NCBI GenBank assembly: GCA_026004775.1 | Contig: BPJU01000004.1 | Span: 1 to 64,000 of the forward strand | Source of the DNA: Pirellulaceae bacterium | GTDB taxonomy: Bacteria; Planctomycetota; Planctomycetia; Pirellulales; Pirellulaceae | Direction: 5' to 3' | Length of the DNA: 64,000 bases | Shown here: positions 36,687 to 48,569 of the stretch, piece by piece | Layout of the letters: every line of letters starts with the position of its first letter | Numbering within the stretch: position 1 is the stretch's first letter | Translations under genes and position numbers: made by a program | The notes under the pieces: generated by a model | What the model saw: only the letters and a program-made list of their open reading frames with translations | Database searches by the model: none | Told to the model about the DNA's origin: nothing

Positions 36687-38057
36687 ATGCAAGACATCGT
36701 CGCGTACCTGGAGCAGAACCGGGGTCGATTCGAGCAGGAGCTGTTCGAGTTGCTGGCGATTTCCAGCGTCAGTGCCGACCCGAGCCACGCCTCGGACGTT
36801 CAAAGGGCCGCCCAGTGGGTGGCCTCGCACCTGAAAGCTCTTGGTTTCAATACCCAACTTATCCCGACCGAAGGACATCCGCTGGTATATGCCGAAAGCG
36901 AGCCGGTCCCCGGGGCGCCGACCGTGTTGGTCTACGGTCATTACGACGTGCAACCACCCGATCCGCTGGACGAGTGGGTCACGCCCCCGTTCGAACCAGC
37001 GGTTCGGGACGGTTATGTCTATGCACGCGGGGCAACCGACGATAAGGGACAGATGTTTACTCATTTCAAGAGTGCCGAAGCATGGCTGCGCGTACGCAGC
37101 GGGTTGCCGGTTCAACTGAAATTCCTGATCGAGGGGGAAGAGGAGGTTGGGAGTACCAGCATCGAAAAATACTTGAAGGAACATGCCAGGTCCTTGGCGT
37201 GCGACGTGATCGTTATCAGCGATTCGTCGCAGTTCGCTCCGGGCCTGCCGGCGATTACCTACGGCCTGCGGGGCATCGCCTATTTCGAGTTGCGACTGCA
37301 AGGCCCGAAGCGGGATTTGCACTCCGGCACGTTCGGCGGTGCCGTCATGAACCCGCTCAACGCCCTGACCCGGATTCTAAACGGCTTGATCGATTCGAAG
37401 GGACGCATCCAGATTCCGGGCTTTTATGACGATGTCGTGCCGTTGGCGGCTGACGAGCGGGCCATGTGGGCTTCGTTGCCGTTTGACGAGGAGGCCTACA
37501 AGCGGGAGTTGGGGGTGACGGCCTTGGCCGGCGAAGAGGGTTACTCGACGCTGGAACGCTCCTGGGCTCGTCCCACCTTCGATATCAACGGTATTTGGGG
37601 CGGCTATCAGGGGAAGGGGAGTAAAACGGTACTGCCGGCTCGAGCCGGGGCCAAGTTCAGCTTCCGATTGGTGCCCAACCAGGATCCCAAGAAAATCGCC
37701 CAACAGTTGCGCCGGTACATAGCCGAGCTATGTCCGGAGGGGGTGCGCTGGGAGCTGATAGAAATGCACGGAGGCTACCCGTATGTGGCGCCGTTGCAAA
37801 GTCCCTATTTCAAGGCGGCGTCGCGGGCCATTGAAGCGGGCTTCGGCCGCCAACCGGTGATGATCCGCGAGGGTGGCTCGATCCCGATCGTCACCCTATT
37901 CCGGCAGCAGTTGGGTGTCGACTCGCTGCTTCTGGGCTGGGGGCAGCACGACGACAACACCCACAGCCCGAACGAACGGTTTTCGCTGGAGGACTTCCAT
38001 CGCGGGATTCTCTCCAGTGCCCACCTGTGGCTGGAATTGTCGCGTTGTTCGAGCTGA
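36687..38057 (+). CDS. M20 family dipeptidase
   Basis: 456 residues, a metallopeptidase of the M20 family (carnosinase/PepV-like branch). Metal-binding motifs are visible in order: GHYDVQPPDP (first zinc His and catalytic Asp), ARGATDDKGQMF (bridging Asp), EGEEEVGS (catalytic Glu pair) and a late HDDNTHSPNERF (final His). LHSGTFGGAVMNP marks the dimerisation domain. It cleaves dipeptides in the cytoplasm; no signal peptide is present. AAGGA lies 7 bases before the ATG. It is divergent from clpS. Confidence 0.92.
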   Translation: MQDIVAYLEQNRGRFEQELFELLAISSVSADPSHASDVQRAAQWVASHLKALGFNTQLIPTEGHPLVYAESEPVPGAPTVLVYGHYDVQPPDPLDEWVTPPFEPAVRDGYVYARGATDDKGQMFTHFKSAEAWLRVRSGLPVQLKFLIEGEEEVGSTSIEKYLKEHARSLACDVIVISDSSQFAPGLPAITYGLRGIAYFELRLQGPKRDLHSGTFGGAVMNPLNALTRILNGLIDSKGRIQIPGFYDDVVPLAADERAMWASLPFDEEAYKRELGVTALAGEEGYSTLERSWARPTFDINGIWGGYQGKGSKTVLPARAGAKFSFRLVPNQDPKKIAQQLRRYIAELCPEGVRWELIEMHGGYPYVAPLQSPYFKAASRAIEAGFGRQPVMIREGGSIPIVTLFRQQLGVDSLLLGWGQHDDNTHSPNERFSLEDFHRGILSSAHLWLELSRCSS

Positions 38058-38274
38058 ATCGTGAGGCGGGAGCGGCCCCGATTTCCCAAGCCGGTTGCTT
38101 CCCGCCCAGCAAGCCGTGGCCTAGGGTGTGAGACCGCAAGTCGGATCGGTGTGTGAGTATCGGCCGGATCGCCCCCCGCGGCTATCCCCAGGATCGCCAT
38201 TTTGCGTTAGGATTCCGAATCCAGGAATCTGACGCGGTCGGCACTTGATGCCCGAGACATGAAGGACAGCAACC

Positions 38275-39552
38275 ATGTTGGATCGGCGGTTCATTTTGGA
38301 ACACGTAGAGGAAGTGAAGGAAAACTGCCGGCGGCGGCGCGTCGAGGTGGACGTGGATCGATTCGTCGAGCTGGAAAAAAAGCGGCTGGAAAAGCTGCGT
38401 GAAGTAGAAGAGCTCAACCGGCAGGCGAACGAAGTGGCCAAGTCCGTAGGGAAAACGAAGGATCCGGATGAGCGCCAGCGGCGGATTGCCCAGGGGCGCG
38501 AGCTGCGCGAAGCTCGTGACCGAGCGCAGAAAGAGCACGATCAGTTGGAAGCCGAGGTGTTAGCTCTTCAAGCTCTTATTCCCAACATGACGCATCCGGA
38601 CGCGCCGGTCGGAGACGACGCGTCGGCCAATCGAGAGATTGCTCGAGGGAAGACGCCTGTTCCCGAGTTTCGATTCAAACCGTTAGATCATGTGCAATTG
38701 GCCGAGAAGCATGATCTTATTGATTTCGAGGCCGGGGCGCGCGTGGCCGGGCACGGATTCTACTATCTGAAAAACGAGGCGGCGTTGCTGGAACTGGCTC
38801 TCCAACAGTTTGCTGTGCAATTCCTGGTCGAACGTGGGTACGTCCCGGTCATTACGCCGGATCTTGCGTATACGGAGATCCTCCAGGGAATCGGCTTTAT
38901 CCCGCGCGGTCCGGAAACGCAGATTTACAGCATCGAAAACAGCCCGTTGAATCTGGTGGCGACGGCCGAGATCACATTGGGTGGCATGTACAGCCAGATG
39001 ATATTGGATGAGGAGCAATTGCCGATCCGGTTATGCGGGATCAGCCATTGTTTCCGCACGGAAGCCGGGGCGGCCGGGCGGGCCGCGCGCGGGTTGTATC
39101 GAGTGCATCAGTTCACCAAGGTGGAAATGTTCGCGTTCACGCTGCCGGACCAGAGCGATCAGATGCTGGAGGAATTCCGAGAAATGGAGTGCCGGATTTT
39201 CGACCAATTGGAAATCCCGTATCGGGTGGTCGACACGGCCACCGGGGATTTGGGCGGCCCGGCTTACCGAAAGTACGATCTGGAGGCGTGGATGCCGGGG
39301 CGGGGCGAGAACGGCGAGTGGGGAGAGGTTACGAGCACGTCGAACTGCACGGACTATCAGGCGCGGCGGTTGAACATCCGGTACAAGCGGCGCGGCGAGA
39401 AAGGGACGCATTTTGTGCATACGCTGAACGGTACGGCGATCGCCGTGAGCCGGGCTCTGATAGCGATTCTGGAGAACTATCAACAGCCGGATGGCAGCAT
39501 TCTGATTCCCGAGGTGTTGCGGCCCTGGGTAGGCAAGAACCGCATTGGTTAG
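38275..39552 (+). CDS. serS: seryl-tRNA synthetase
   Basis: 425 residues, the usual length. Charges tRNA-Ser and also supplies Ser-tRNA for selenocysteine where that is made. The N-terminal coiled-coil arm is clear (residues about 25-105, with many E, K and R), followed by the class II core: motif 2 region ISHCFRTEAGAAGR and motif 3 NGTAIAVSRALIAILENYQ, plus TSTSNCTDYQARRLNIRYK. The ATG has GAAGGA 8 bases upstream. It lies about 215 bases after the dipeptidase, with nothing recognisable in the gap. Confidence 0.97.
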   Translation: MLDRRFILEHVEEVKENCRRRRVEVDVDRFVELEKKRLEKLREVEELNRQANEVAKSVGKTKDPDERQRRIAQGRELREARDRAQKEHDQLEAEVLALQALIPNMTHPDAPVGDDASANREIARGKTPVPEFRFKPLDHVQLAEKHDLIDFEAGARVAGHGFYYLKNEAALLELALQQFAVQFLVERGYVPVITPDLAYTEILQGIGFIPRGPETQIYSIENSPLNLVATAEITLGGMYSQMILDEEQLPIRLCGISHCFRTEAGAAGRAARGLYRVHQFTKVEMFAFTLPDQSDQMLEEFREMECRIFDQLEIPYRVVDTATGDLGGPAYRKYDLEAWMPGRGENGEWGEVTSTSNCTDYQARRLNIRYKRRGEKGTHFVHTLNGTAIAVSRALIAILENYQQPDGSILIPEVLRPWVGKNRIG

Positions 39553-39620
39553 AAAGATCACGTGCAGAGCTTTGGGGCGCGGTCGAAAAAGGTGCGTACG
39601 GCGACGGGTGAGATCTTGCT

Positions 39621-40559
39621 GTGATACTGAACGGCACGGAAATTGAGGATACGTTTGCTGAAGCGTTCGGCATGCGTTTTGTGCGGCTGTTGATAACGGC
39701 CGAGGAAAGTTACTGGTTGGATGCGGCGTTGCGCGAGTTTTGTGGCGACAGCGCTTCGGTGATCGGTTGCGACGCGGAGATTGGCACGGAATTGTGGTGG
39801 GATCCGAGTCAGACGCCGGATGGGCGGCCGGGGGCTTCGGTGTTGGTATTTGGTTTTTCGGTGGATGCGCTGCAGAAGGCGGTGCCGCGGCGGGTAGGGC
39901 AGTGTGTGATGACCTGCCCGACGACGGCTGTTTTTGATACGCTGGAGCCCACGGATCGACGGATCAAGGTGGGACGGCATGTGCGGTTTTTTGGGGACGG
40001 GTATCAGCAGAGCAAGTTATGGGTTGACCGGCGTTATTGGCGGGTGCCGGTGATGGATGGTGAGTTTTGGGTGGTGGACGAGGCGTATGTGGGGCGAGGT
40101 GTTGCGGGCGGGAACATTATTATTCAGGGCCGTACGTGTCGGGTGGCGTTGGAGGCGGCTCGGCGGGCGGTGGAGGCGATTGCGGCTTTGCCGGGCGTGA
40201 TCACCCCGTTTCCTGGGGGGGTGGTGCGAAGCGGCAGCAAAGTCGGCTCGCGGTATCGGAATTTGAAGGCTTCTACGGCGGATGCGTTTTGTCCGACACT
40301 GCGAGGCGTCGTCCAGACGCGGCTGCATCCGGAGGCGAATGCGGCGTATGAGATTGTGATCGACGGGGTGGATGTGGAGCATGTGGGCCGAGCGATGGGG
40401 GCGGCGATTCGCGCCGCGTGCGGCCCCGGCATCGTCCGCATCAGCGCCGGCAACTACGGCGGCAAACTCGGCCCCTACCCCATCCCTCTCCACCAGGTAC
40501 TTCAAACCCCTTCGAATGGGAAGGATGCCAACAACGTAACAAAACAGGCTTCCGCTTAG
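39621..40559 (+). CDS. ftr: formylmethanofuran-tetrahydromethanopterin N-formyltransferase
   Basis: 312 residues. Transfers the formyl group between methanofuran and tetrahydromethanopterin, part of the formaldehyde-oxidation pathway found in methanogens, methylotrophs and planctomycetes. MILNGTEIEDTFAEAFGM at the start, the QCVMTCPTTAVFD segment, and the C-terminal PYPIPLHQVL are family-type. The GTG at 39621 is the only sensible start. No other H4MPT-pathway gene (fhcA, fhcB, fhcC, mch, mtdB) is in this window, so it is an orphan here; such genes are often scattered in planctomycetes. It converges with a sulfatase 27 bases away. Confidence 0.92.
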   Translation: MILNGTEIEDTFAEAFGMRFVRLLITAEESYWLDAALREFCGDSASVIGCDAEIGTELWWDPSQTPDGRPGASVLVFGFSVDALQKAVPRRVGQCVMTCPTTAVFDTLEPTDRRIKVGRHVRFFGDGYQQSKLWVDRRYWRVPVMDGEFWVVDEAYVGRGVAGGNIIIQGRTCRVALEAARRAVEAIAALPGVITPFPGGVVRSGSKVGSRYRNLKASTADAFCPTLRGVVQTRLHPEANAAYEIVIDGVDVEHVGRAMGAAIRAACGPGIVRISAGNYGGKLGPYPIPLHQVLQTPSNGKDANNVTKQASA

Positions 40560-40586
40560 ATATATTGAGTTGCCACGCTGTATTGT

Positions 40587-42293
<1,707 letters not shown>

Positions 42294-42429
42294 GGCTATA
42301 CCATCCGCATACCGGCCTGCACGAGAAAATGCTTTTGCAGCGCCATGATCATCGGCATTCCCTACTTAAAACAAATACGTTTCTCGTAGTACAAGCTCGG
42401 TGGATATTCTTGCACGTTTCGGGTACAGC

Positions 42430-43749
42430 TCAATTTCCCGATGCCGCCTCCCCGGCTTTCCGCCATACCACGGGCTGGACCCAGGCCTGTTCTTTCTGAT
42501 TCGTAAAGGACGGATTAGGATGCTCCTTGCTCGATGTCACCACCGCCCGCACATACAGCTCTTCGCCCGTCATCCGGTAAATAGCCACCGGGCCCTGCAC
42601 GGTCGCCAGCACTTTGCCGATCTCAGAAGAATACTTTCGCGTGGCATGGATCGGCTGTTGGTTTTCATCCAGGACGGGTTCCGATGAAAGATCGACCGAT
42701 TTGAGCGTGCCAATAAACTCCGTTTGGTACGTGACGCCTTCTTCGGCGTCGATAGTAATTTGGAAAATACCTTCTTTTTCATCGAAGCGGATATCAGCAA
42801 GTTTCACGCCGCTGGAGGCATAAAAATCTCCGCGGAAAATCGCCTGGATTATTTCATCGGCTTCCAGACGCGCGGCTCGAACCCATACCCAGCCGCAGCC
42901 CGGTGAGTTGAAACGGGAAAAGTAGTTATGTGAGTCATCGGTCGCCAGACCGTAAAGCGGCGGCTGCTTGTGTTCCAACATTCTGAGTGTGTTGGAAATA
43001 TCCCACAGGCGTTCGACGCTCGGATGCTGGGCATCACCCTGGTGGCGCACCGACGGATGACCGTTGTACACTTCAAAAAATCGCTCTTCGTGTACCGCCG
43101 CCATATCTTCAGCGGTGATGGCGAAACCGTAGTTCGGATGGTTGACGTGTCCCAGGATGGGGCGGCCTGTGCGGCGGCCTTGTTCGAGGATCGCTCGCAG
43201 GTTGTTGGCCATCACTTCGCGCACACTGCCCCCTCCCTGCGGCCGGATGTATTCCTGAAGATTATTGGCGTTGACGTGGATTGGGTAGCGCTGGAACGAA
43301 TCGGTGATTTCTTCCGCTTCGAGCAGGAGAAACTGGCCCGGCTTTTCGAAAAGTGTCCGGTACTCTTCCAGCCGCTTGAGCCGCACTTCCACTTTTCCGT
43401 CTCGCTCGCGCGTTTCCACCCACGCGTCGCCGAAGCGTGCTCGATAGCGAGTCAAATCCGGATCGCCACCTCTTCTTTGGATGGCGTCCAACGGCATCCA
43501 TTTTTCGCCGCGCTGAAGAATGTTGTGATCCGAGATCCCCAGGAAGTGATAACCGTTCTGGACATACCAGTCAGTAATCATTTCGGGAAAATCGTTGCCG
43601 TCGCTCCAGAGCGAATGGGTATGCAGATTTCCGCGATACCAGTGTGTTGCGGCATCCTCACCCACAGTGGATTGCGTGCCAATCCACAACGCCGCCAGCA
43701 GCACACAAGTATGCGGGAGGCCCTGTCGGCGGCTTCCGGCGATAACCAT
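42430..43749 (-). CDS. secreted CehA/PHP-type metallohydrolase
   Basis: About 439 residues, with a signal peptide (LPHTCVLLAALWIGTQSTVG). The RGNLHTHSLWSDGNDFPEMI segment carries the PHP-type HxH motif, followed by FLGISDHN, EAEEITDSFQRYPIHVN, GHVNHPNYGF and ATDDSHNYF, giving the usual set of metal ligands. CehA-type enzymes of this superfamily hydrolyse esters or phosphoesters in the periplasm. The ATG at 43749 has GAGGAG 7 bases upstream. The neighbouring sulfatase on the same strand suggests a shared catabolic role. Confidence 0.85.
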   Translation of the reverse strand: MVIAGSRRQGLPHTCVLLAALWIGTQSTVGEDAATHWYRGNLHTHSLWSDGNDFPEMITDWYVQNGYHFLGISDHNILQRGEKWMPLDAIQRRGGDPDLTRYRARFGDAWVETRERDGKVEVRLKRLEEYRTLFEKPGQFLLLEAEEITDSFQRYPIHVNANNLQEYIRPQGGGSVREVMANNLRAILEQGRRTGRPILGHVNHPNYGFAITAEDMAAVHEERFFEVYNGHPSVRHQGDAQHPSVERLWDISNTLRMLEHKQPPLYGLATDDSHNYFSRFNSPGCGWVWVRAARLEADEIIQAIFRGDFYASSGVKLADIRFDEKEGIFQITIDAEEGVTYQTEFIGTLKSVDLSSEPVLDENQQPIHATRKYSSEIGKVLATVQGPVAIYRMTGEELYVRAVVTSSKEHPNPSFTNQKEQAWVQPVVWRKAGEAASGN

Positions 43750-44006
43750 GACGATGCTCCTCAAATGCGCCATGCGGCGCGCAGGCCTGGGATGGGGTTG
43801 GGATGCTGCAGGCGAACGCGGCCAGTGCGCCACCCAGCGCTGACCGCGATCGTCGGAGTCGGTGCGCCAGCGGCATTGTAATTTCTGGAAACGGGCATCG
43901 CCACCTGGGCAACCCCCGCTGTGACTTCAGCCGGTCCAAGGACACGTTCGACGACCGTGTGCGATGCAGGCAACAGTCGGTTGGGCCGCAGGGCGTTTTT
44001 TGGCGA

Positions 44007-45050
44007 TCACGCTGCGGATCCGGTTTCGCCGGGAAGTTCCGGTAGTTGCCGGCCCAGCCAGCCGAGGAAACGGAACAGCCACTGGAACAGTGCCAGGCCA
44101 AGCAAACCCAATAGCAGGCCGGAAACTCCCAGGTCGTCCCATCGTTGCCAGTACGTGAAGACAAACTGAAGCAAGCAAATAAAGGCCACCCACCCCAGCA
44201 AGCGCCGGCGATCCAATCGACCTGCCACCCAGGCGCCGAAAGGAGCACCAACTGCCACGATCGGCGCCGCAGCCAGCCAGTGCGGGAAGACTCCAGCCGG
44301 CATTTGCCCCGTGACTTTGAGTGTAGTAACGCCCACCAGCGACGTGAATGCCATCAGAATCACCGAGGTGGGGACAGCGACCCGCAAGTCGGCTTGGCGT
44401 ACCAGCACCAGCACGCAATACAGTAACATGTCGACGCCCACACCGGTCACCGATGCAACCAACATCCCGCCGAGAAAACCCACCGCACCGCCCAGACACC
44501 AATTCAATCGGCGATAGCCTTGTCGTAGGTGAGTTCTTGCTGTCAGTTGGCGGATATATCTTAGGGTGAGGATTCCAAAACTTGCCCATACCACGGCAAA
44601 CAGCACCGTGATCAGGGGACCGGGGATCTGTGGGGCGAGGAACAAAATCCCTAATGGCGTGCCGATGGCCGAGCCGGTACAGGCCGCCAGCAACATGTCG
44701 GCGGCGATCGGTTTTCGTGTCGACAAAATATAAATGGACGCGCTGGTCATGCCGATCGATTGGATGGCAAAACTGAAGTCACGGCCCAGCGAAGGGGCTT
44801 CGCCCAGCAGCAGTACCAGCACCGGGAAGCCGATCGTACCGCCTCCCATCGGCGTGGAACCGGCCACGAACGAACCGAGCATCATGGCGACCGCGATCGG
44901 CCAGTGGCCGGCAAGCAAGTGCCACAGATTACCGGCCACCACCAGCGACAGCCAGCCGCTGTAAAAGAGCAGCAGCCAGGTGGGGAAAAGCCAACTGTAC
45001 CGGTTCCTGGCTACGGTTCCTTCGGCGGGTGCGGCTACAGCACGTTGCAT
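44007..45050 (-). CDS. TauE/SafE-family (TSUP) membrane transporter
   Basis: 347 residues with about eight or nine hydrophobic helices. The conserved pair of repeats is recognisable by VAGSTPMGGGTIGFPVLVLLLG in the first half and GFLGGMLVASVTGVGVDMLLYCVLVLV in the second, as in the TSUP family that exports sulfite, sulfoacetate or similar anions. It is the last gene of the exporter operon, 11 bases after the second permease, so it is surely co-transcribed. Sulfatase genes nearby would release sulfate, but a link is only a guess. Confidence 0.88.
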   Translation of the reverse strand: MQRAVAAPAEGTVARNRYSWLFPTWLLLFYSGWLSLVVAGNLWHLLAGHWPIAVAMMLGSFVAGSTPMGGGTIGFPVLVLLLGEAPSLGRDFSFAIQSIGMTSASIYILSTRKPIAADMLLAACTGSAIGTPLGILFLAPQIPGPLITVLFAVVWASFGILTLRYIRQLTARTHLRQGYRRLNWCLGGAVGFLGGMLVASVTGVGVDMLLYCVLVLVRQADLRVAVPTSVILMAFTSLVGVTTLKVTGQMPAGVFPHWLAAAPIVAVGAPFGAWVAGRLDRRRLLGWVAFICLLQFVFTYWQRWDDLGVSGLLLGLLGLALFQWLFRFLGWLGRQLPELPGETGSAA

Positions 45051-45061
45051 AAGACCCTACA

Positions 45062-46429
45062 TCAACGCAACGCATCCAATGCCGACATCCGCATCGCACG
45101 CAGCGCCGGCATAAGCCCGCCCAAGATGCCTGTAGCCACGGTCAGTAGCAACCCCAGGGCGATTGTATCCGCGTCGATCATCAGTCGTAATACCACGAAC
45201 TTGCCGCCCCCCTGACCGCCCACCACACTGTTGGCTGTCCAGCCATGCGACAGGCAGCCCAGGGCAATTCCCACGACACCCCCGGCCACGGCGATCATCA
45301 GGGACTCGGTGAGAAACGCGACCAGAATTTGATGCCGGCGGAAACCAAGTAATCGCAACACTCCGATGTCTTTCGTTCGCTGGCTGATGGCCGCGTACAT
45401 CGTGTTCATGATTCCAAAGACCCCTCCGATCGCCAACACCACCGTCACGAAAGCAATGGCAACCAGAAACTGCTTGTTGGTTTCTGATAAACTGGCAAAA
45501 TAATCGGTTTCGATCTGTGCGTTGACAGCCGCTCGTTTGTATTGTCGATTAAAGTAGTCCCGCAATTTCACAGCGTCATCTGGCGATGCTGTGCGGGCGA
45601 CCAGAGTGGAATAGGTCTCTTTGCCAAACATCGGCCCTATGAGTGACCGCTTGCCCCACACCTCCGAATCGAACGTTTTTCCCGACGATTGCATAACGCC
45701 CACCACCAACCAGGGGCGGTCGTTAAGAATGAATTGGTCTCCCACTTCGAGGCGAATTTTCTTTGCCCCGTTGCCGTCCCGGTCTCTTGCTAACTCACGG
45801 GCAATCCCTTCTCCCAATACCACTTCTACTGCGATCTGGCCGTCGGATAGCTGTCGCACGCCGGCGTCGCTAAACCATTCGCCGCCCGGGTACAGCTCGA
45901 CGCGATGCACGCGGGCGGCAATTTTCGGATCATCAATTCCTCGCAGTTGAAGAAACCGCCGCTTCGGACGGCCCGGCGGGGCATTTGGGATAGGTTGATT
46001 GACAACCAAATACGTCTCGCGGCTCAATAACGGCACCCCGTCTTCCTGGAGGATGCCCGGCTGAGTGCCGATATCATTGACGTCGGAAAAACCGAGATTA
46101 CTGAAACCCTCATCCGTAGAACCTTCGGAAAGAATAATAACATTCTCCGGATTTCCACTCCCCAGTGTAAGCGCATACATTCCGTTGACAAAAGCGAGCA
46201 TCACCGTCAACAAGGCAGTAACCAGAGTGAAGGCAAGGGCGGTAAGCAGCGTGGTCCGCCACCGAACCTGAAGGTTGAGCACATTGTAACTGGTGGGAAT
46301 ACGACTGGCGCCATACAGCAGGAAAACTATTACCACGGCCAGCAATGTCCCCGCCGTTACGAAATGCGATAGTCCGGGAATGATGCCGCCCCACAGCAGT
46401 CCGCCGACTGCGAGCCCCAGAAAACTCAT
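45062..46429 (-). CDS. FtsX/MacB-type ABC transporter permease (second of pair)
   Basis: 455 residues. Four membrane helices: one near residue 30-70 and three at the C terminus (FVTVVLAIGGVFGIMNTMYAAISQRTKDIGVLRLLGFRR and following), with a large periplasmic MacB-type domain between them. ISQRTKDIGVLRLLG is the conserved FtsX-family coupling segment. The ATG at 46429 is chosen to include the first helix cleanly; the longer start has no support. It is paired with the permease 50 bases upstream; the two probably form a heterodimer. Confidence 0.9.
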   Translation of the reverse strand: MSFLGLAVGGLLWGGIIPGLSHFVTAGTLLAVVIVFLLYGASRIPTSYNVLNLQVRWRTTLLTALAFTLVTALLTVMLAFVNGMYALTLGSGNPENVIILSEGSTDEGFSNLGFSDVNDIGTQPGILQEDGVPLLSRETYLVVNQPIPNAPPGRPKRRFLQLRGIDDPKIAARVHRVELYPGGEWFSDAGVRQLSDGQIAVEVVLGEGIARELARDRDGNGAKKIRLEVGDQFILNDRPWLVVGVMQSSGKTFDSEVWGKRSLIGPMFGKETYSTLVARTASPDDAVKLRDYFNRQYKRAAVNAQIETDYFASLSETNKQFLVAIAFVTVVLAIGGVFGIMNTMYAAISQRTKDIGVLRLLGFRRHQILVAFLTESLMIAVAGGVVGIALGCLSHGWTANSVVGGQGGGKFVVLRLMIDADTIALGLLLTVATGILGGLMPALRAMRMSALDALR

Positions 46430-46479
46430 GGTCGAATTCTCCGCGACATGTATTTTGGTGGCACGGCGGGTAAAAATTA

Positions 46480-47724
46480 TTATCCGACTCGTGCAAACAC
46501 ATCGGTCACTTTCACTCGGCATGCCGACCAGGCGGGCAGGAAACTACCCGCAAGGGCCGTTGCCGCGCCAACGATCGTTCCCCATAACAGGGCCTGGCTC
46601 GGAATAAAAAACGCGCCGAAAAACGCAATGGGAAACTTGATACCGCCCACTACATAGTTGACGACACTGAATGTAAGAGCAGCGCTTACCAATCCGGACA
46701 GTGATCCAACCAGGATGGCTTCGCCCAGAACGAGGCTCAGGATATGAAACGGTCGATATCCGAGCACTTTCAGCACGGCGAATTCCACTTGCCGCTCGCG
46801 GACACTGATGCTGATGGCATTGGAAATCACCAGTGCCATCGTTACCAGGATAGCCGGCGCCAGCAAATAGCGCATGCCCCACAACAGGTCGCGGTATGCT
46901 TCCAGGAAGGTAGCAATGCCTGACGAGGCAGTTTCAATTTTCACGGCTGGATTGGAATAGTAGGGGGCGGTGAGGATTTGCTGTGCTATCCGGTCGAACT
47001 CGGCGGTGTCCTGCATGCGCAGCCACACCAGGTTCAAACTCTTGTCAGCCAGCGGGTGGGGCTGGCCGTTTTCACGCTGATAGGCATCCAGCGCGGCCGT
47101 CAGGTAGTCGATGTTCATGGCGGCGCTGTTGTCGTATCGACCAGGTGGGAACAGGCCGACGATCTCGAACTCCAAGTCGATACCGCGATAGTTGAGCGAG
47201 TAGATCTTGATGCGATCGCCGACGCGTTTCTGGATGGCCTCCAGCCGCTGGCGGCCGAGAATGATCCCCTGGCGGTTTTGTTCCAGTCGCCGCACCACCT
47301 CGGCAAACTCCCGATGTTGATCGGGCGGCAACGAATCCAGTTCATCCATCATGGTGAGCAGTTTGGGAGGTTCCAGGGCGAAGGCGAAGAGGCTGTTTTC
47401 GCGGGTGCGTTTTTCTCGATCGAGCGACCCGCCGTAGAATGACCAGCACATGGCGTCCCGCGGGCGAATGTGGCCCGGCTCACGAGCCGCTCCCTCTTTC
47501 AAGGTCGCCGCATAACTGTACGGCATTTGGCTGGGAAGACGCCACCTTTCGGTGACGATCGCCTTGAAATTCGAGGTGCGTGTGGCCGTGGCCGCATTCA
47601 AGAAGTCGAGGATCGACCAGACCAGCGTCACCACAAACACCAGCACCATTGTCCCCAGGATCGTCAACAGGGAGCGCACCGGGTTGCGCAGGATATTGTC
47701 GGCGATCAGGCCGAATAGTTTCAT
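46480..47724 (-). CDS. FtsX/MacB-type ABC transporter permease (first of pair)
   Basis: 414 residues. [25 protein letters not shown] is the typical N-terminal helix of DevC/MacB-like permeases, followed by a periplasmic domain of about 230 residues and three C-terminal helices with [22 protein letters not shown], the cytoplasmic coupling helix. It lies between the ATPase gene (57 bases upstream) and the second permease. Only weakly similar to the second permease, so it is not a recent duplicate. Confidence 0.9.
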   Translation of the reverse strand: MKLFGLIADNILRNPVRSLLTILGTMVLVFVVTLVWSILDFLNAATATRTSNFKAIVTERWRLPSQMPYSYAATLKEGAAREPGHIRPRDAMCWSFYGGSLDREKRTRENSLFAFALEPPKLLTMMDELDSLPPDQHREFAEVVRRLEQNRQGIILGRQRLEAIQKRVGDRIKIYSLNYRGIDLEFEIVGLFPPGRYDNSAAMNIDYLTAALDAYQRENGQPHPLADKSLNLVWLRMQDTAEFDRIAQQILTAPYYSNPAVKIETASSGIATFLEAYRDLLWGMRYLLAPAILVTMALVISNAISISVRERQVEFAVLKVLGYRPFHILSLVLGEAILVGSLSGLVSAALTFSVVNYVVGGIKFPIAFFGAFFIPSQALLWGTIVGAATALAGSFLPAWSACRVKVTDVFARVG

Positions 47725-47781
47725 CGCTGTGGCTCCTCAACTGCCGACATGCCGGTCTACATGCGGCCAGGGACCTATCCT

Positions 47782-48489
47782 TCACGAGACCGCGCTGGGC
47801 ACTTCGGAGGTAAGGCGGCCCTTGTCCAAATGCAGCACTCGGTCCGCTCGCTGCGCCGCACGCGGGTCGTGGGTCACCATGATGATGGTCTTACCGAGTG
47901 ACGAACGCAGTTCGCACAACAGATCCAGGATCTCTTCGGCTGACTTGGCATCCAGATCCCCGGTCGGCTCGTCGGCGACAATGATGGCTGGGTCCGTGAC
48001 GATGGCACGAGCAATCCCGACGCGCTGCTGCTGCCCGCCGGAAAGCTGGCCGGGACGGTGGTGGATGCGGTCCGACAGGCCGACGATATCCAGGGCGTTG
48101 AGAACCTGCCGGCGCCGCTGAGCTCGAGACAACGGCAGCAAAAGCAGCGGCAGTTCGACATTGCGGTATGCCGTCAACACCGGGATCAAATGATAAAACT
48201 GAAAAACGAAGCCGATGTTGCGGGTTCGCCAACCGGCCAGTTGCCCTTCGCTCATCGACGAGATCTCCTGGCCGCGTACCCAGATCCGCCCCTGACTGGG
48301 GCGGTCCAGACCGGCGATCAGGTTCAACAGGGTGGTTTTGCCGGAGCCGCTGGGTCCCATCAGGGCCAGAAATTCTCCCTCGGGCACCTCAAGACTCAGG
48401 CCATTGAGCACATCGATGCGTTCGCTGCCCCGCGTAAAAAACTTGTGAATGTCTTCGACGACAACAATCGGCGGCTGAGCTTGTGCCAT
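47782..48489 (-). CDS. ABC transporter ATP-binding protein (LolD/MacB type)
   Basis: 235 residues, complete. Walker A GPSGSGKT (residues 45-52), Q-loop [22 protein letters not shown], signature [15 protein letters not shown], and Walker [13 protein letters not shown] are intact, so it is an active ATPase. The [15 protein letters not shown] region is typical of the LolD/FtsE/MacB branch that works with FtsX-like permeases by mechanotransmission rather than substrate passage. It is the second gene of the exporter operon, 80 bases after the adaptor. Confidence 0.95.
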   Translation of the reverse strand: MAQAQPPIVVVEDIHKFFTRGSERIDVLNGLSLEVPEGEFLALMGPSGSGKTTLLNLIAGLDRPSQGRIWVRGQEISSMSEGQLAGWRTRNIGFVFQFYHLIPVLTAYRNVELPLLLLPLSRAQRRRQVLNALDIVGLSDRIHHRPGQLSGGQQQRVGIARAIVTDPAIIVADEPTGDLDAKSAEEILDLLCELRSSLGKTIIMVTHDPRAAQRADRVLHLDKGRLTSEVPSAVS

Positions 48490-48569
48490 GCAGCTTTACC
48501 TCGATTTAATCAGGCCAAATACGCGTCGCCAGAAGCGCGTGTTGCAGACGATGCCGAATGGCAGCGAGT

